Shown: piece after piece, positions 25,208 through 33,911 of the stretch
Layout of the letters: each line of letters begins with the position of its first letter
Position numbering within the stretch: the stretch's first letter is position 1
Translations under genes and position numbers: made by a program
Notes under the pieces: model-generated
Seen by the model: the letters and a program-made list of their open reading frames with translations, nothing else
Databases searched by the model: none
Told to the model about the DNA's origin: nothing
DNA from: Burkholderiales bacterium
GTDB taxonomy: Bacteria; Pseudomonadota; Gammaproteobacteria; Burkholderiales; Casimicrobiaceae
Direction of reading: 5' to 3'
DNA: 64,000 bases
NCBI GenBank assembly: GCA_016790165.1
Contig: JAEUPL010000013.1
Span: forward strand, 62,001 to 126,000

Positions 25208-25562
25208 CGTTCCGGGCCACGGCGGCGGACAGGCTGCGCCTTGCAATAAGACCGCTCTGTAGCGACAGCGACTGCGGGATCCGTCGCTAAAAGCCCAGGC
25301 TACGCTCAGGTGCCTCGGGAGTGTTTGTCTGCTTTGATGTGCTCCCGCTACGTTGTGTCGTGGTCGGTCGATGCACGCGATTCGCGCTCGCCATTCCCTT
25401 CCCGACGGGACGGACTGTTTTGGCTTTGAGACCTGAGCGACAGCCTGCTGGGCCTGGTAGCACGATTACGAGGGAAGTCGACTTTCACGATTTTCGCCTT
25501 GAGACGGTTGTTCTACGGCCGTAGAAGACAAGAAGCCGTTAGCGTGTGATCGCGTGAGTCAT
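25208..25562. other. Intergenic region before the Sox regulator, nothing identified
   Basis: About 350 bases between the redoxin terminator and the palindromes at 25563. An open frame at 25321-25524 has no family resemblance or ribosome-binding site and is probably chance. No repeat unit or RNA gene was recognised. Confidence 0.4.
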
Positions 25563-25604
25563 TAGGGTATACCCTAGTATTGCATATATGCGCGTACGCG
25601 CATA
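25563..25604. promoter_or_regulatory. Two perfect palindromes upstream of the ArsR-type regulator
   Basis: TAGGGTATACCCTA (25563-25576, 14 bp) and TATGCGCGTACGCGCATA (25587-25604, 18 bp) are both perfect dyads, centred 26 bp apart, ending 45 nt before the regulator start. ArsR-family repressors bind dyads in their own promoters, so these are likely autoregulatory operators that also control the sox operon downstream. The assignment is an inference from position. Confidence 0.6.
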
Positions 25605-25649
25605 ATTGCATCTACTGAGATCAAATGACGCAGAGAGGAGGTGGCGCAA

Positions 25650-26072
25650 GTGGAGGAGCTCGAACCCGTCTTCGACAAAGTCGCCCGATATTTCTCACTG
25701 CTGTCGGATTCGTCACGGCTCAAAGTCATTCACACCATCTGCAATCTCGAGAAGAGTGTGAATGATGTGGTGACGACGACCGGCCTCTCGCAAAGCACCG
25801 TGTCGCGGCACCTGGCCAATCTGCACGTGGCCGGTGTGGCATCCCGCCGCAAGGTGGGTGCGCAAGCGCTCTACACCATCACCGACCGCATGCTGACCGA
25901 GATTTGCCGCAACGCCTGCGTGAGCCTCGTTGCCCGCGAAATGGAGCAGACCGACGCGCAGTCTCTGCAGCGCGGTGCCTCGCAATTTATGCGCGACAGG
26001 GAGGCCGCTGTTCGCGCGGAATCCCGCGCGCCCACTTATGCCGCCCTGGCAGCACAGCAAGAAGGACGATAA
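25650..26072 (+). CDS. ArsR-family regulator of the sox operon
   Basis: The product has about 140 residues. GTG at 25650 is preferred over GTG at 25641 because AGGAGG occupies 25636-25641 and would leave no spacing for the earlier codon. The winged helix is clear: SLLSDSSRLKVIHTI, then the recognition helix GLSQSTVSRHLANL and the wing ASRRKVGAQALYTI. The ELCVCDL metal site of arsenic sensors is absent (EKSVNDV instead), while Cys at about 31, 86 and 90 are present (numbered from the GTG at 25650), which leaves room for persulfide sensing as in SqrR/BigR/SoxR-type relatives. It ends 7 nt before soxC, so it is probably co-transcribed with the sox genes. Confidence 0.82.
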   Translation: MEELEPVFDKVARYFSLLSDSSRLKVIHTICNLEKSVNDVVTTTGLSQSTVSRHLANLHVAGVASRRKVGAQALYTITDRMLTEICRNACVSLVAREMEQTDAQSLQRGASQFMRDREAAVRAESRAPTYAALAAQQEGR

Positions 26073-26079
26073 GGCCGCC

Positions 26080-27417
26080 ATGACTTTCAACCACCGACCC
26101 GGTCGCCTGCAAAAGGCGCCCGAATTCTTCCTGACGCGCGAGGCCATGACGCTTTCGCGCGATGATCGACGCAGCTTTCTGCGCAAGGCCTTTCTCGCAG
26201 CGGGCGGCGCCGCCGGTACGCTGGCGCTGTCCAAAGGCGCAGTTGCCGCCGACGGCGATCCCGCGATCCTGAATCTGCCGGCGCATACGAAAGGCCTTGG
26301 CCAACCGGTTGCAGCGCGTCCGTACGGTCTGCCCTCGAAGCATGAGGAAAACCTGCAACGTCGCGAAAGTCCCGGCCTCACCCGGGTGGGCGCGGCGAGC
26401 GTGAGCTTTGCGCCGCTGCAAGGCTTCTTCGGCATCATCACGCCGAGCGGTCTGCACTTTGAGCGCCATCATCAGGGTTGGTGGGATATCGATCCGGCGC
26501 AGCATCGCTTCATGATTAACGGGTTGGTCAAGAACCCGAAGGTCTACACGATGGACGACCTCATGCGCATGCCCTCCATCTCGCGCATGCACTTCATCGA
26601 GTGCGGCGCCAACACCGGCATGGAGTGGGGCAATGTCGCTGTGCCGACGGTGCAGTACACGCATGGCATGCTCTCCTGCTGCGAGTTCACTGGTGTGCCG
26701 CTCAAGTGGTTGCTGGACGACTGCGGCGCCGATTTCAAGAAGGGTAAGTTCGTGCTCGCTGAGGGGGCGGATGGCAGCAGCATGACGCGCACCATCAACA
26801 TGGCCAACGTACTCGACGATGTGATGGTGGCCTACGCGATGAACGGCGAAATGCTGCGCCCGGAGAACGGCTACCCGCTGCGCCTTGTGGTTCCTGGTGT
26901 GCAGGGGGTGTCGTGGGTCAAGTACCTGCGCCGCATCGAAGTCGGCGACATGCCGTATGCGGCGAAGGACGAGACGATTCACTATGTTGACCTGATGCCC
27001 GACGGGCAGCATCGCCAGTACACCAGCATTCAGGAAGTGAAGAGCGTCATCACGTCGCCCTCGGGCGGTCAGGTGCTCATTGACAAAGGTTTCTTCAACA
27101 TCACCGGCATTGCCTGGAGCGGTCGCGGCAAGATCCAGAAGGTCGATGTCTCGGTCGACGGCGGCAAGAACTGGAAGTCGGCGCGTCTGGAGACGCCGAT
27201 CCTGGACAAGTGCCTGACTCGCTTCAATATTGACTGGACCTGGAACGGCGGCGACGCCATCCTGATGTCGCGGGCAACCGACTCGACCGGCCACGTTCAG
27301 CCAACCATGACGGCGTTGCGCAAGGTGCGCGGCACCAAGTCGATTTATCACAACAACTCGATTCAAAGCTGGCTCGTCTCGGCGAATGGGGAGGTCAGCA
27401 ATGTACAAATCGGTTAA
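26080..27417 (+). CDS. soxC: Sulfane dehydrogenase molybdopterin subunit SoxC
   Basis: The product has 445 residues. ATG at 26080 gives MTFNHRPGRLQ and a twin-arginine signal around residues 27-55 (DDRRSFLRKAFLAAGGAAG). SoxC is the molybdenum subunit of the periplasmic Sox(CD)2 complex that oxidises the SoxY-bound sulfane sulfur. The sulfite-oxidase fold is evident: GLVKNPKVYTMDDLMRMPSI, the molybdenum-ligand Cys in HFIECGANTG near 175, and the C-terminal dimerisation domain (ITGIAWSGRGKIQKVDVSVD). AAGG precedes the start. The 3' end overlaps soxD by 17 nt. Confidence 0.95.
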   Translation: MTFNHRPGRLQKAPEFFLTREAMTLSRDDRRSFLRKAFLAAGGAAGTLALSKGAVAADGDPAILNLPAHTKGLGQPVAARPYGLPSKHEENLQRRESPGLTRVGAASVSFAPLQGFFGIITPSGLHFERHHQGWWDIDPAQHRFMINGLVKNPKVYTMDDLMRMPSISRMHFIECGANTGMEWGNVAVPTVQYTHGMLSCCEFTGVPLKWLLDDCGADFKKGKFVLAEGADGSSMTRTINMANVLDDVMVAYAMNGEMLRPENGYPLRLVVPGVQGVSWVKYLRRIEVGDMPYAAKDETIHYVDLMPDGQHRQYTSIQEVKSVITSPSGGQVLIDKGFFNITGIAWSGRGKIQKVDVSVDGGKNWKSARLETPILDKCLTRFNIDWTWNGGDAILMSRATDSTGHVQPTMTALRKVRGTKSIYHNNSIQSWLVSANGEVSNVQIG

Positions 27418-28510
27418 CACCAGGGTGCAGCGTCGCGGCGCGACACTGTGGACCATCGCTACCCTGCTCGCCATCGGGTTGACCAGTCCGGTGTCTGCTC
27501 AAACCACCGCATGGGGGAAGTTGGGCCGCACTGCAACACCTGCCGAGATCAAGGCCTGGGACATTGACGTGCGCCCGGATTTTGCAGGGCTGCCTGCGGG
27601 CTCCGGCGCGGTGTCCAAGGGGCAGGACGTTTGGGAATCACGCTGCGAAAGCTGCCACGGCACGTTCGGTGAATCCAACGAAGTGTTCACGCCAATCATT
27701 GGCGGCACCACGGCCGAGGACATCAAGACGGGCCACGTGGCCGCGCTGCGTAACGACAGTCAACCGCAGCGCAGCACCATGATGAAGGTGTCGCAACTGT
27801 CCGTGCTTTGGGACTACATCAATCGCGCGATGCCGTGGAATCAGCCCAAGAGCCTGTCAACGGACGAGGTGTATGCCGTCGTGGCCTACATCCTGAACAT
27901 GGCCGGAGTGGTGCCAAACGACTTTGTGCTCTCGGACAAAAACATCGCAGCCACCCAGGGCAGACTGCCCAACCGCAACGGCACGACGCTGGCGCACGGC
28001 ATGTGGGATGTCGCGGCCAAGCCGGATGTCCAGGGCTCGAACTGCATGACGAACTGCGCCACGAGTGTCACCATCAGCAGCCGTTTGCCGGACTACGCCC
28101 GCAATGCCCACGGCGACATCGCCACGCAAAATCGCCTGATCGGCAGCGTCCGGGGCGCGGACACGTTGCGCCCTGCGGCGAAGACGTTTGTCAGTCCGGC
28201 GGAACGCAAACCTGCCACCGCCGGCCCGGCCGCTGCGGCTGGCGCCAAGCCTGATCCGGTCAAACTCGCGAACCAGCACGCCTGCATGGCCTGCCACGGA
28301 GTCGCCAACAAAGTCGTCGGCCCGGCGCTTCAGGACGTTCACAAGAAATACTCGGGTCAACCCGCGGCGGATGTGGCGCGTCAATTAGCCGCTCGTATCA
28401 AAGCCGGTGGCACAGGTACGTGGGGCAACATCCCGATGCCGCCCCAGGGGCATGTTCCCGACGCCGACATCCAGGCGATTGCAGAATGGATAGCGAACGG
28501 GAAATTTTGA
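27401..28510 (+). CDS. soxD: Diheme cytochrome c subunit SoxD of sulfane dehydrogenase
   Basis: The product has 369 residues from ATG 27401, which follows GGGAGG and yields a signal peptide (LWTIATLLAIGLTSPVSAQ). Two heme c sites are present: CESCH near residue 82 and CMACH near 294, joined by an Ala/Pro-rich linker, the expected diheme layout. SoxD takes the electrons released by SoxC to the respiratory chain. Its start overlaps the soxC end, implying translational coupling. The SoxCD pair lets the organism oxidise thiosulfate fully to sulfate without storing sulfur. Confidence 0.93.
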   Translation: MYKSVNTRVQRRGATLWTIATLLAIGLTSPVSAQTTAWGKLGRTATPAEIKAWDIDVRPDFAGLPAGSGAVSKGQDVWESRCESCHGTFGESNEVFTPIIGGTTAEDIKTGHVAALRNDSQPQRSTMMKVSQLSVLWDYINRAMPWNQPKSLSTDEVYAVVAYILNMAGVVPNDFVLSDKNIAATQGRLPNRNGTTLAHGMWDVAAKPDVQGSNCMTNCATSVTISSRLPDYARNAHGDIATQNRLIGSVRGADTLRPAAKTFVSPAERKPATAGPAAAAGAKPDPVKLANQHACMACHGVANKVVGPALQDVHKKYSGQPAADVARQLAARIKAGGTGTWGNIPMPPQGHVPDADIQAIAEWIANGKF

Positions 28511-28566
28511 TCGACTCGCCGCATCGCGGCCTAAAATTTGTAATGTCTACTTCTGGAGAGAACACC

Positions 28567-29040
28567 ATGCAAACCATGAACCGTGGACGTCGGCAGACGC
28601 TCCAGTCCGGTGGCGCTTTCGCCATCATCGCCGCGGCGGTCAGCGCCGGCATCCTGCCAGCCTCGGCGTTCGCCGACTGGAACAAGGCGGCTTTCGATGC
28701 CAAGACGGTCAATGACGTTGTCAAGGCCCTGGGTGGCAGCGGCATCGAAAAGTCCGCCGACATCACGATTACCGCCCCCGACATTGCCGAAAACGGCGCG
28801 GTTGTTCCGGTCGCGGTTGCCAGCAAGATTGCCGGAACGCAGTCGATTGCCATCGTCGTTGAAAAAAACCCCTACGCGCTCGCCGCGCAGTTCGACATCC
28901 CCGCCGGCACCGAGGCAAACATCGGCACCCGCGTGAAGATGGGGCAGAGCTCCAACGTGCATGCGGTGGTCAAAGCGGGCGGCAAATATTTTGTCGCCAC
29001 CAAGGAAGTCAAAGTCACCCTCGGCGGCTGCGGCGGCTAA
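28567..29040 (+). CDS. soxY: Sulfur carrier subunit SoxY
   Basis: The product has 157 residues. ATG at 28567 follows CTGGAGAG; a second in-frame ATG nine bases later is an alternative. SoxY with SoxZ carries thiosulfate-derived sulfur on a C-terminal swinging arm; here the protein ends LGGCGG, the expected GGCGG-type arm with its Cys. The N-terminus (NRGRRQTLQSGGAFAIIAAA) looks like a Tat-type signal, in line with export of SoxYZ as a folded heterodimer. It lies 56 nt after soxD and 35 nt before soxZ. Confidence 0.95.
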   Translation: MQTMNRGRRQTLQSGGAFAIIAAAVSAGILPASAFADWNKAAFDAKTVNDVVKALGGSGIEKSADITITAPDIAENGAVVPVAVASKIAGTQSIAIVVEKNPYALAAQFDIPAGTEANIGTRVKMGQSSNVHAVVKAGGKYFVATKEVKVTLGGCGG

Positions 29041-29075
29041 GCGCCAGCGCCCATTGCGGACATAGGAGAAAGATC

Positions 29076-29390
29076 ATGGCAGACCCGATGCGCATTCGCG
29101 CACAACTCAAGGACGGCGGTGTGACGGAAGTGCGCGTGCTGATGGCGCACGTCATGGAGACCGGGCAGCGCAAAGACGGTGCCGGCAATACGGTGCCTGC
29201 GCACCATATTCAGGGCATCACCGCAACGTGGAACGGCAAACCAGTCCTCGCCGCTCAGTTCGGCCCATCTGTCTCGCAGAACCCGGTGCTGAACTTCAGC
29301 TTCAAGGGTGGCGCGAAAGGTGAGAAGGTGATCATCACCTGGACGGACAACAAGGGTGACAAACGGACTGACGAGGCCACCATCTCGTAA
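29076..29390 (+). CDS. soxZ: Sulfur carrier partner subunit SoxZ
   Basis: The product has 104 residues, the standard SoxZ length, with MRIRAQLKDGGVTEVRVLMA, HVMETGQRKD, PAHHIQGITATWNGKPVLAA and a C-terminal WTDNKGD segment. It has no signal peptide and no Cys, as expected for a protein exported in complex with SoxY. GGAGAAAG precedes the ATG. A terminator-like hairpin follows the stop, so distal genes soxA and soxX may be transcribed at lower level or from their own start. Confidence 0.95.
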   Translation: MADPMRIRAQLKDGGVTEVRVLMAHVMETGQRKDGAGNTVPAHHIQGITATWNGKPVLAAQFGPSVSQNPVLNFSFKGGAKGEKVIITWTDNKGDKRTDEATIS

Positions 29391-29407
29391 GCACGTTGCA
29401 GCAAACA

Positions 29408-29436
29408 CGGCGGAGCGATCCGCCGTTTTCTTTTTC
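29408..29436 (+). terminator. Terminator or attenuator between soxZ and soxA
   Basis: CGGCGGA (29408-29414) pairs with TCCGCCG (29419-29425) around GCGA, followed by TTTTCTTTTTC. It sits inside the sox operon, 17 nt after soxZ and ending 19 nt before soxA, where partial termination would set the ratio of SoxYZ to SoxAX. Confidence 0.75.
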
Positions 29437-29455
29437 ATTTGGGAGGAGCGAGGAG

Positions 29456-30274
29456 ATGAAAAAGTGCAGAGTCGCGGCAATCGCCGTGATCGCCGCAGCA
29501 GTCTGGCTGCCGGCTGGGCCGTCGCTGGCGCAGGACACAACAAAGGAAATTGAGCGCTATCGGCAGATGCTCGCCGACGGCAATCCGGCGGAATTGCTCG
29601 AGATGCGCGGCGAGGGCTTGTGGAAAGAAAAACGCGGCCCGAAAAACGTGTCACTCGAAGCCTGTGATCTCGGTCTGGGCGCCGGCAAGGTGCAAGGCGT
29701 CAACGCCGTGTTGCCGCGCTACTTTGCCGATGTAAACCGCGTGATGGATCTCGAGTCGCGGCTGGTGCATTGTCAGGTCACCCTGCAGGGGCTCAATCGT
29801 GCCGATCTCGTCAAGCGACCGTACTCACTCGCGGCAGGTGAGCGGCAAACCGATCATGAAGCGCTGGTGGCCTATCTCGTCGGACAATCGCGCGGCGCGA
29901 AGGTCAACGTACCGCAGGCGCATCCGCTCGAACAAGCCGCCTTCAAGCGTGGTGAGCAGATGTTCCACTTCCGCGGCGGACCCTACGACTTCTCGTGCGC
30001 CACCTGCCATGGCGAAGAGGGCCAGCGTATCCGTTTGCAGGACCTGCCGAATTTCGGCACGCCTGCGGACGCGCAGCGCGCATTTACCACCTGGCCCGCG
30101 TATCGCGTGAGCCAGGGGGCAATGCGCACGATGCAGTGGCGGATATTCGACTGCTTCCGCCAGCAGCGCATGCCGGAACTGATCTTTCTGTCGCAAGCTT
30201 CCATCGACCTGATCACCTACATGGGCGTCAAGGCGAAGGACGGCACGATGGACGTACCGGCCATCAAACGCTAA
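29456..30274 (+). CDS. soxA: L-cysteine S-thiosulfotransferase subunit SoxA (monoheme type)
   Basis: The product has 272 residues. ATG at 29456 is preceded by GGAGGAGCGAGGAG and gives a signal peptide (VIAAAVWLPAGPSLAQ). SoxAX joins thiosulfate to the SoxY Cys. Only one CxxCH is present (CATCH near residue 181); the N-terminal domain has isolated Cys (EACDLGLG and LVHCQ) as in monoheme SoxA, where they form a disulfide. The active-site Cys ligand is in RIFDCFRQQRMPEL near 232. soxX follows 18 nt later. Confidence 0.94.
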   Translation: MKKCRVAAIAVIAAAVWLPAGPSLAQDTTKEIERYRQMLADGNPAELLEMRGEGLWKEKRGPKNVSLEACDLGLGAGKVQGVNAVLPRYFADVNRVMDLESRLVHCQVTLQGLNRADLVKRPYSLAAGERQTDHEALVAYLVGQSRGAKVNVPQAHPLEQAAFKRGEQMFHFRGGPYDFSCATCHGEEGQRIRLQDLPNFGTPADAQRAFTTWPAYRVSQGAMRTMQWRIFDCFRQQRMPELIFLSQASIDLITYMGVKAKDGTMDVPAIKR

Positions 30275-30292
30275 GCACGAGGGGACATCATC

Positions 30293-30955
30293 ATGAAACC
30301 TATCACCCTTGCTCTTGGTGCGGCCACTGGCGCAGTGCTAGTGCTGAGCCTCGCAGGATGCGTCGCCACGCCGCCCGCGGCCACGGATGCCAAACCGGCG
30401 GCCGCACCCGCGGCCACAACGGTTGACGCCGTGATGCGTGAATCGTTCAAGGAAACGGGCATCGCCAAGCTCGATCGCCTCAACCAGTCCGACTTGCAGC
30501 GCGCGTGCAGCGCCGCCTCAGCCACCGGCAAAACGGTCGACGGAAAAACTGCGGTCGCGCTGCAGAACGCGGCGCGCGCGGCCATCAAATACCCCGCCGA
30601 CGGCAAGTACCTCGGCGACTGGAAGCGCGGTGAAGCCATCGCCCAGAACGGTCGCGGCCTGCAATTCACCGATACGGCGACGACCGTCAACGGCGGCAAC
30701 TGCTACGCCTGCCACCAAATCGACAAAGCCGAGCTCGCCTACGGCAACATCGGGCCCTCGCTCACCGCCTATGGCAAGAAAAAGGGCAACAGTGAAGCGG
30801 CGCTCAAAGCGGCGTGGGGACGGATCTGGAACAGCCACTCCGTCACCGCCTGCAACGCGATGCCCCGCTTCGGCGATGCCGGCATCCTGACCGAAGCGCA
30901 GATCAAGGATGTGATGGCGCTGCTCTTCGACCCGGCGTCACCGGTGAACAAGTAG
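30293..30955 (+). CDS. soxX: Cytochrome c subunit SoxX, apparently a lipoprotein
   Basis: The product has 220 residues. A lipobox LAGC at residues 20-23 suggests lipid anchoring, unlike the soluble SoxX of Paracoccus. After an Ala/Pro-rich linker comes a SoxX region with heme site CYACH near 137 (NGGNCYACHQID) and the likely Met ligand in CNAMPRFGDAG near 190. The extension at 45-110 before the heme domain fits the longer SoxX versions. It forms the SoxAX complex with the preceding gene and closes the soxCDYZAX run; a palindromic repeat (CCCGGATGCGAGCATCCGGG, 31105-31124) follows. Confidence 0.92.
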   Translation: MKPITLALGAATGAVLVLSLAGCVATPPAATDAKPAAAPAATTVDAVMRESFKETGIAKLDRLNQSDLQRACSAASATGKTVDGKTAVALQNAARAAIKYPADGKYLGDWKRGEAIAQNGRGLQFTDTATTVNGGNCYACHQIDKAELAYGNIGPSLTAYGKKKGNSEAALKAAWGRIWNSHSVTACNAMPRFGDAGILTEAQIKDVMALLFDPASPVNK

Positions 30956-31135
30956 CGCCTGATCGTAGTGATCCTCCTACAGGCTCGGGTGTGAACGCCG
31001 ACAACGCATCGTGGACCGCGAAACGCCCTCGCTCCTCGAGGCCGGATGCACGGGGACTCTACGAACCAATGCTTGATCGCTTCGCGATGATGCCTACGGG
31101 AACCCGGATGCGAGCATCCGGGCTACGAATCTAAC

Positions 31136-31615
31136 GTGGACACCAACCACAAACTGCCAAACGCGAAGGCACCTGATTGGTCTAAGTCACGTGCGCTGCG
31201 TGATGTCATCCAAGAGTCGGATCTGCATGATTTTTTGCTCGAATCGATTCAACTGGATGTGAACTTTTGCGCAGAAGCACTTCTATCACTCCGAGTTCCG
31301 CCTAGCTGGTTTGGCGTTGAAAGTGTGGGCTGGACAGACCATTGGCCATACGCACACGTCAGATTGTCCAAGATCACAAAATTTACGGGAACACAATTCG
31401 ATTTGCTGGACGACGGCCCGGCGGAGATTGCAGGCGCTTCAATACGTGACGGCGTGACGAACAGCGTGATCGAGATGGCAATTCGAGGAAATCGCGCGGA
31501 ACAAAGTTACGGGTATGACGAGGGTGTTTCGATTGAGTTTTCATTTTCAGGCGATGCCGTCGCTGCATTCTCTGACAGGGATGGACGTGTCTTGGAGTGG
31601 CCTGCAACCAAGTAG
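31136..31615 (+). CDS. Hypothetical protein inserted between soxX and soxB
   Basis: The product has 159 residues from a GTG start. It has no signal peptide or membrane segment and no family I recognise. The composition is acidic with aromatic residues (WFGVESVGWTDHWPYAHVRL), suggesting a small beta-rich cytoplasmic protein. Codon use is less GC-biased than in the sox genes (more A/T at third positions), and the gene is bordered by palindromic repeats on both sides, so it is probably a later insertion into the sox cluster. No ribosome-binding site is obvious. Confidence 0.5.
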   Translation: MDTNHKLPNAKAPDWSKSRALRDVIQESDLHDFLLESIQLDVNFCAEALLSLRVPPSWFGVESVGWTDHWPYAHVRLSKITKFTGTQFDLLDDGPAEIAGASIRDGVTNSVIEMAIRGNRAEQSYGYDEGVSIEFSFSGDAVAAFSDRDGRVLEWPATK

Positions 31616-32035
31616 CCGGGCCGCGCGTCGTCGGGTTGCGGTGAATGCATCGCGGAGCGATCAAATTTTGGTTCGGCGGGGTCCCCGTGCATTCGACCCC
31701 GAGGAGCGGAGTGTTTCGCGGTCCAAGATGCGTTGTCGGCGCGTACTGGCGATGCATGAGCATCGCGTCTGCGCGCCGTTCAACGCATCCCGCGAAACGC
31801 GAGCACCGCAGGATCAGGGCGAATGTCGGGGTCGCCTTTCTTTGGTTCCTTTCTTTGGCGAAGCAAAGAAAGGAACTGGCCCCGCGCGGCCAAAGAGCGC
31901 GCTGGTGGCACACGCACCAACACGGCGAGAGGACTGCAACCAGCACCCTCTCTCCCCAACCCCTCTCCCCTCAAGGGCAAGGGGTGCAGTAATGGCTGAC
32001 GGTCCACCACCGTCCATTTGCGATCAAAGACAATC
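31616..32035. repeat. Repeat-rich intergenic region before soxB
   Basis: This 420-base stretch contains several dispersed-repeat types: TTTCTTTGGTTCCTTTCTTT and GCAAAGAAAGGAACT (31838-31876), a hairpin-forming pair common between proteobacterial genes; the low-complexity CCCTCTCTCCCCAACCCCTC (31947-31966); and GCATGAGCATCGCGTCTGCG-type palindromes near 31760. No coding region seems real. The soxB promoter may lie in the last 50 bases. Confidence 0.6.
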
Positions 32036-33760
32036 ATGCAACGTAGAGAATTCCTGAATATCCTCGCCATCGCCGCCGCAGCCGGCGCCGCGCTTGACAG
32101 CAAGGCGCTGCTGGCCGCCACGCCCTCGGCGGTTGACAAGTTCTACGACCTGCCGCGATTCGGTAACGTGCACTTTCTGCACATGACCGACTGCCATGCG
32201 CAGCTGAAGCCGATCTACTTCCGCGAACCCAACGTGAACCTGGGCTTCGGCAGTGCGCTCGACAAGCCGCCGCACCTCGTGGGCGAACACCTGCTTAAGG
32301 CGTTCAACGTCGCGCGCGGTGGTCGTGAAGCGCATGCCTTCACCTACCTCGATTTCGAAGCCAGCGCCAAGACCTACGGCAAGGTCGGCGGCTTTGCTCA
32401 TCTCGCCACGCTGGTGAAGCAGCTGAAAGCCTCGCGTCCCGGCGCATTGCTGCTGGACGGCGGCGACACCTGGCAAGGCTCTGCGACCGCGCTGTGGACC
32501 AACGGGCAGGACATGGTGGACGCCTGCCTCGCGCTCGGTGTGGATGTGATGACGGGCCATTGGGAATTCACGCTCGGTGCCAAGCGCGTGCAGGAAGTCG
32601 TTGAAAAAGACTTCAAGGGCAAGCTGGATTTCGTGGCGCAGAACGTCAAGACCACGGATTTTGAGGACCTCGTCTTCAAGCCCTACACGTTGAAGGAGAT
32701 GAACGGCGTGAAGGTGGCCGTCGTCGGGCAAGCCTTTCCCTACACACCCATCGCCAATCCGCGCTACATGACGCCGGACTGGAGCTTTGGCATTCGCGAC
32801 GAGGACATGCAGAAGGTCGTCGACGAGGCGCGCAGCAAAGGCGCAAAGGTGGTCGTGGTGGTGTCGCACAATGGCATGGATGTCGACCTCAAAATGGCGT
32901 CACGCGTGCGCGGCATCGATGCCATTTTGGGGGGCCACACGCACGACGGCGTGCCCGGCGCGATCCCCGTGAAAAACCCCGGCGGCGTGACGCTCGTCAC
33001 CAACGCCGGCTCGAACAGCAAGTTCCTCGGTGTGCTTGACTTCGATGTCAAGGACGGCAAGGTGGCGGACTTCCGCTACAAATTGCTCCCGGTGTTCGCC
33101 AATCTGCTCAAGGCCGATCCGGCGATGGAGGCACTGATCCAGAAAATTCGCGCGCCCTATGAGGCCAAGCTCGGCGAGACGCTTGCCGTCACCGATGCCA
33201 CGCTGTACCGCCGTGGCAACTTCAACGGCTCGTTCGACCAGATGATCCTCGACGCGCTGATGGAGGTGAAGAACACGGAAATCGCCTTCTCGCCCGGCTT
33301 CCGCTGGGGCACCTCGCTGCTCTCGGGGCAGGCTATCACGCGCGAGCACCTGATGGACCAGACCGCGATCACTTATCCCTACACCACCGTCACCGAAATG
33401 AGCGGCGAGATGATCAAGACGGTGCTGGAGGACGTGGCCGACAACCTGTTCAACCCCGACCCGTACTACCAGCAGGGCGGCGACATGGTGCGCGTGGGCG
33501 GCCTGCAATACACGATCGACCCGCTCGCCACCCAAGGCAAGCGCATCACCGAGATGCGGCTCAAAGGCGCGCCGATTGACGCCACCAAGACGTACAAGGT
33601 GGCCGGCTGGGCGCCGGTGTCTGAGGCGGCGCGAGACGCCAAGACCGAGCCGGTGTGGGACGTGGTTGAAACCTGGCTGAAAGCGAAGAAGCGCATTCCC
33701 GCCCGCACACTCAACATGCCCCGCATCCTGAACGCCGAGGGCAACAAGGGCATCGCCTGA
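32036..33760 (+). CDS. soxB: Thiosulfohydrolase SoxB
   Basis: The product has 574 residues. ATG at 32036 gives a twin-arginine-like signal (MQRREFLNILAIAAAAGAAL). SoxB is a dimanganese enzyme of the 5'-nucleotidase family that hydrolyses sulfate from the S-thiosulfonate on SoxY. Metal-binding and family motifs are intact: HMTDCHAQLKP near residue 50, LDGGDTWQGS, MTGHWEF, VSHNGMDVD and GGHTHDG. The SoxYZ interaction region (VGGLQYTIDP) is also present. It is separated from soxX by an orphan ORF and a repeat-rich gap, so it probably has its own promoter. Confidence 0.96.
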   Translation: MQRREFLNILAIAAAAGAALDSKALLAATPSAVDKFYDLPRFGNVHFLHMTDCHAQLKPIYFREPNVNLGFGSALDKPPHLVGEHLLKAFNVARGGREAHAFTYLDFEASAKTYGKVGGFAHLATLVKQLKASRPGALLLDGGDTWQGSATALWTNGQDMVDACLALGVDVMTGHWEFTLGAKRVQEVVEKDFKGKLDFVAQNVKTTDFEDLVFKPYTLKEMNGVKVAVVGQAFPYTPIANPRYMTPDWSFGIRDEDMQKVVDEARSKGAKVVVVVSHNGMDVDLKMASRVRGIDAILGGHTHDGVPGAIPVKNPGGVTLVTNAGSNSKFLGVLDFDVKDGKVADFRYKLLPVFANLLKADPAMEALIQKIRAPYEAKLGETLAVTDATLYRRGNFNGSFDQMILDALMEVKNTEIAFSPGFRWGTSLLSGQAITREHLMDQTAITYPYTTVTEMSGEMIKTVLEDVADNLFNPDPYYQQGGDMVRVGGLQYTIDPLATQGKRITEMRLKGAPIDATKTYKVAGWAPVSEAARDAKTEPVWDVVETWLKAKKRIPARTLNMPRILNAEGNKGIA

Positions 33761-33796
33761 GTCGCAGGCGCGTCCATTGGCTGCCCGGTGCGTTAC

Positions 33797-33911
33797 AGCT
33801 TTTTGCACGTATCGACCGGCCGGCGGTCGTTACAGGTCAATTTGAAACTATGTCGATATCATGACGAATCACGCTGAAAGCAAGCAGCAACAGTCGATGA
33901 ACGAAAAAGCT
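33797..33911. repeat. 115-bp palindromic element, copy C, overlapping a start codon
   Basis: The left arm ACAGCTTTTTGC (33795-33806) and right arm GAAAAAGCTGT (33903-33913) mirror each other; the centre is TGTCGATA (33851-33858). Counted from the left arm, ATCGAC is at +15 to +20 and GTCGTT at +30 to +35, the same positions as in copies A and B. The right half lies inside the coding sequence of the thioredoxin-like protein that starts at 33861 (or 33897). Confidence 0.7.

Noticed and set aside
25321-25524. 67-codon frame in the gap before the sox regulator
   Set aside because: No ribosome-binding site, family resemblance or neighbour coupling; probably chance.
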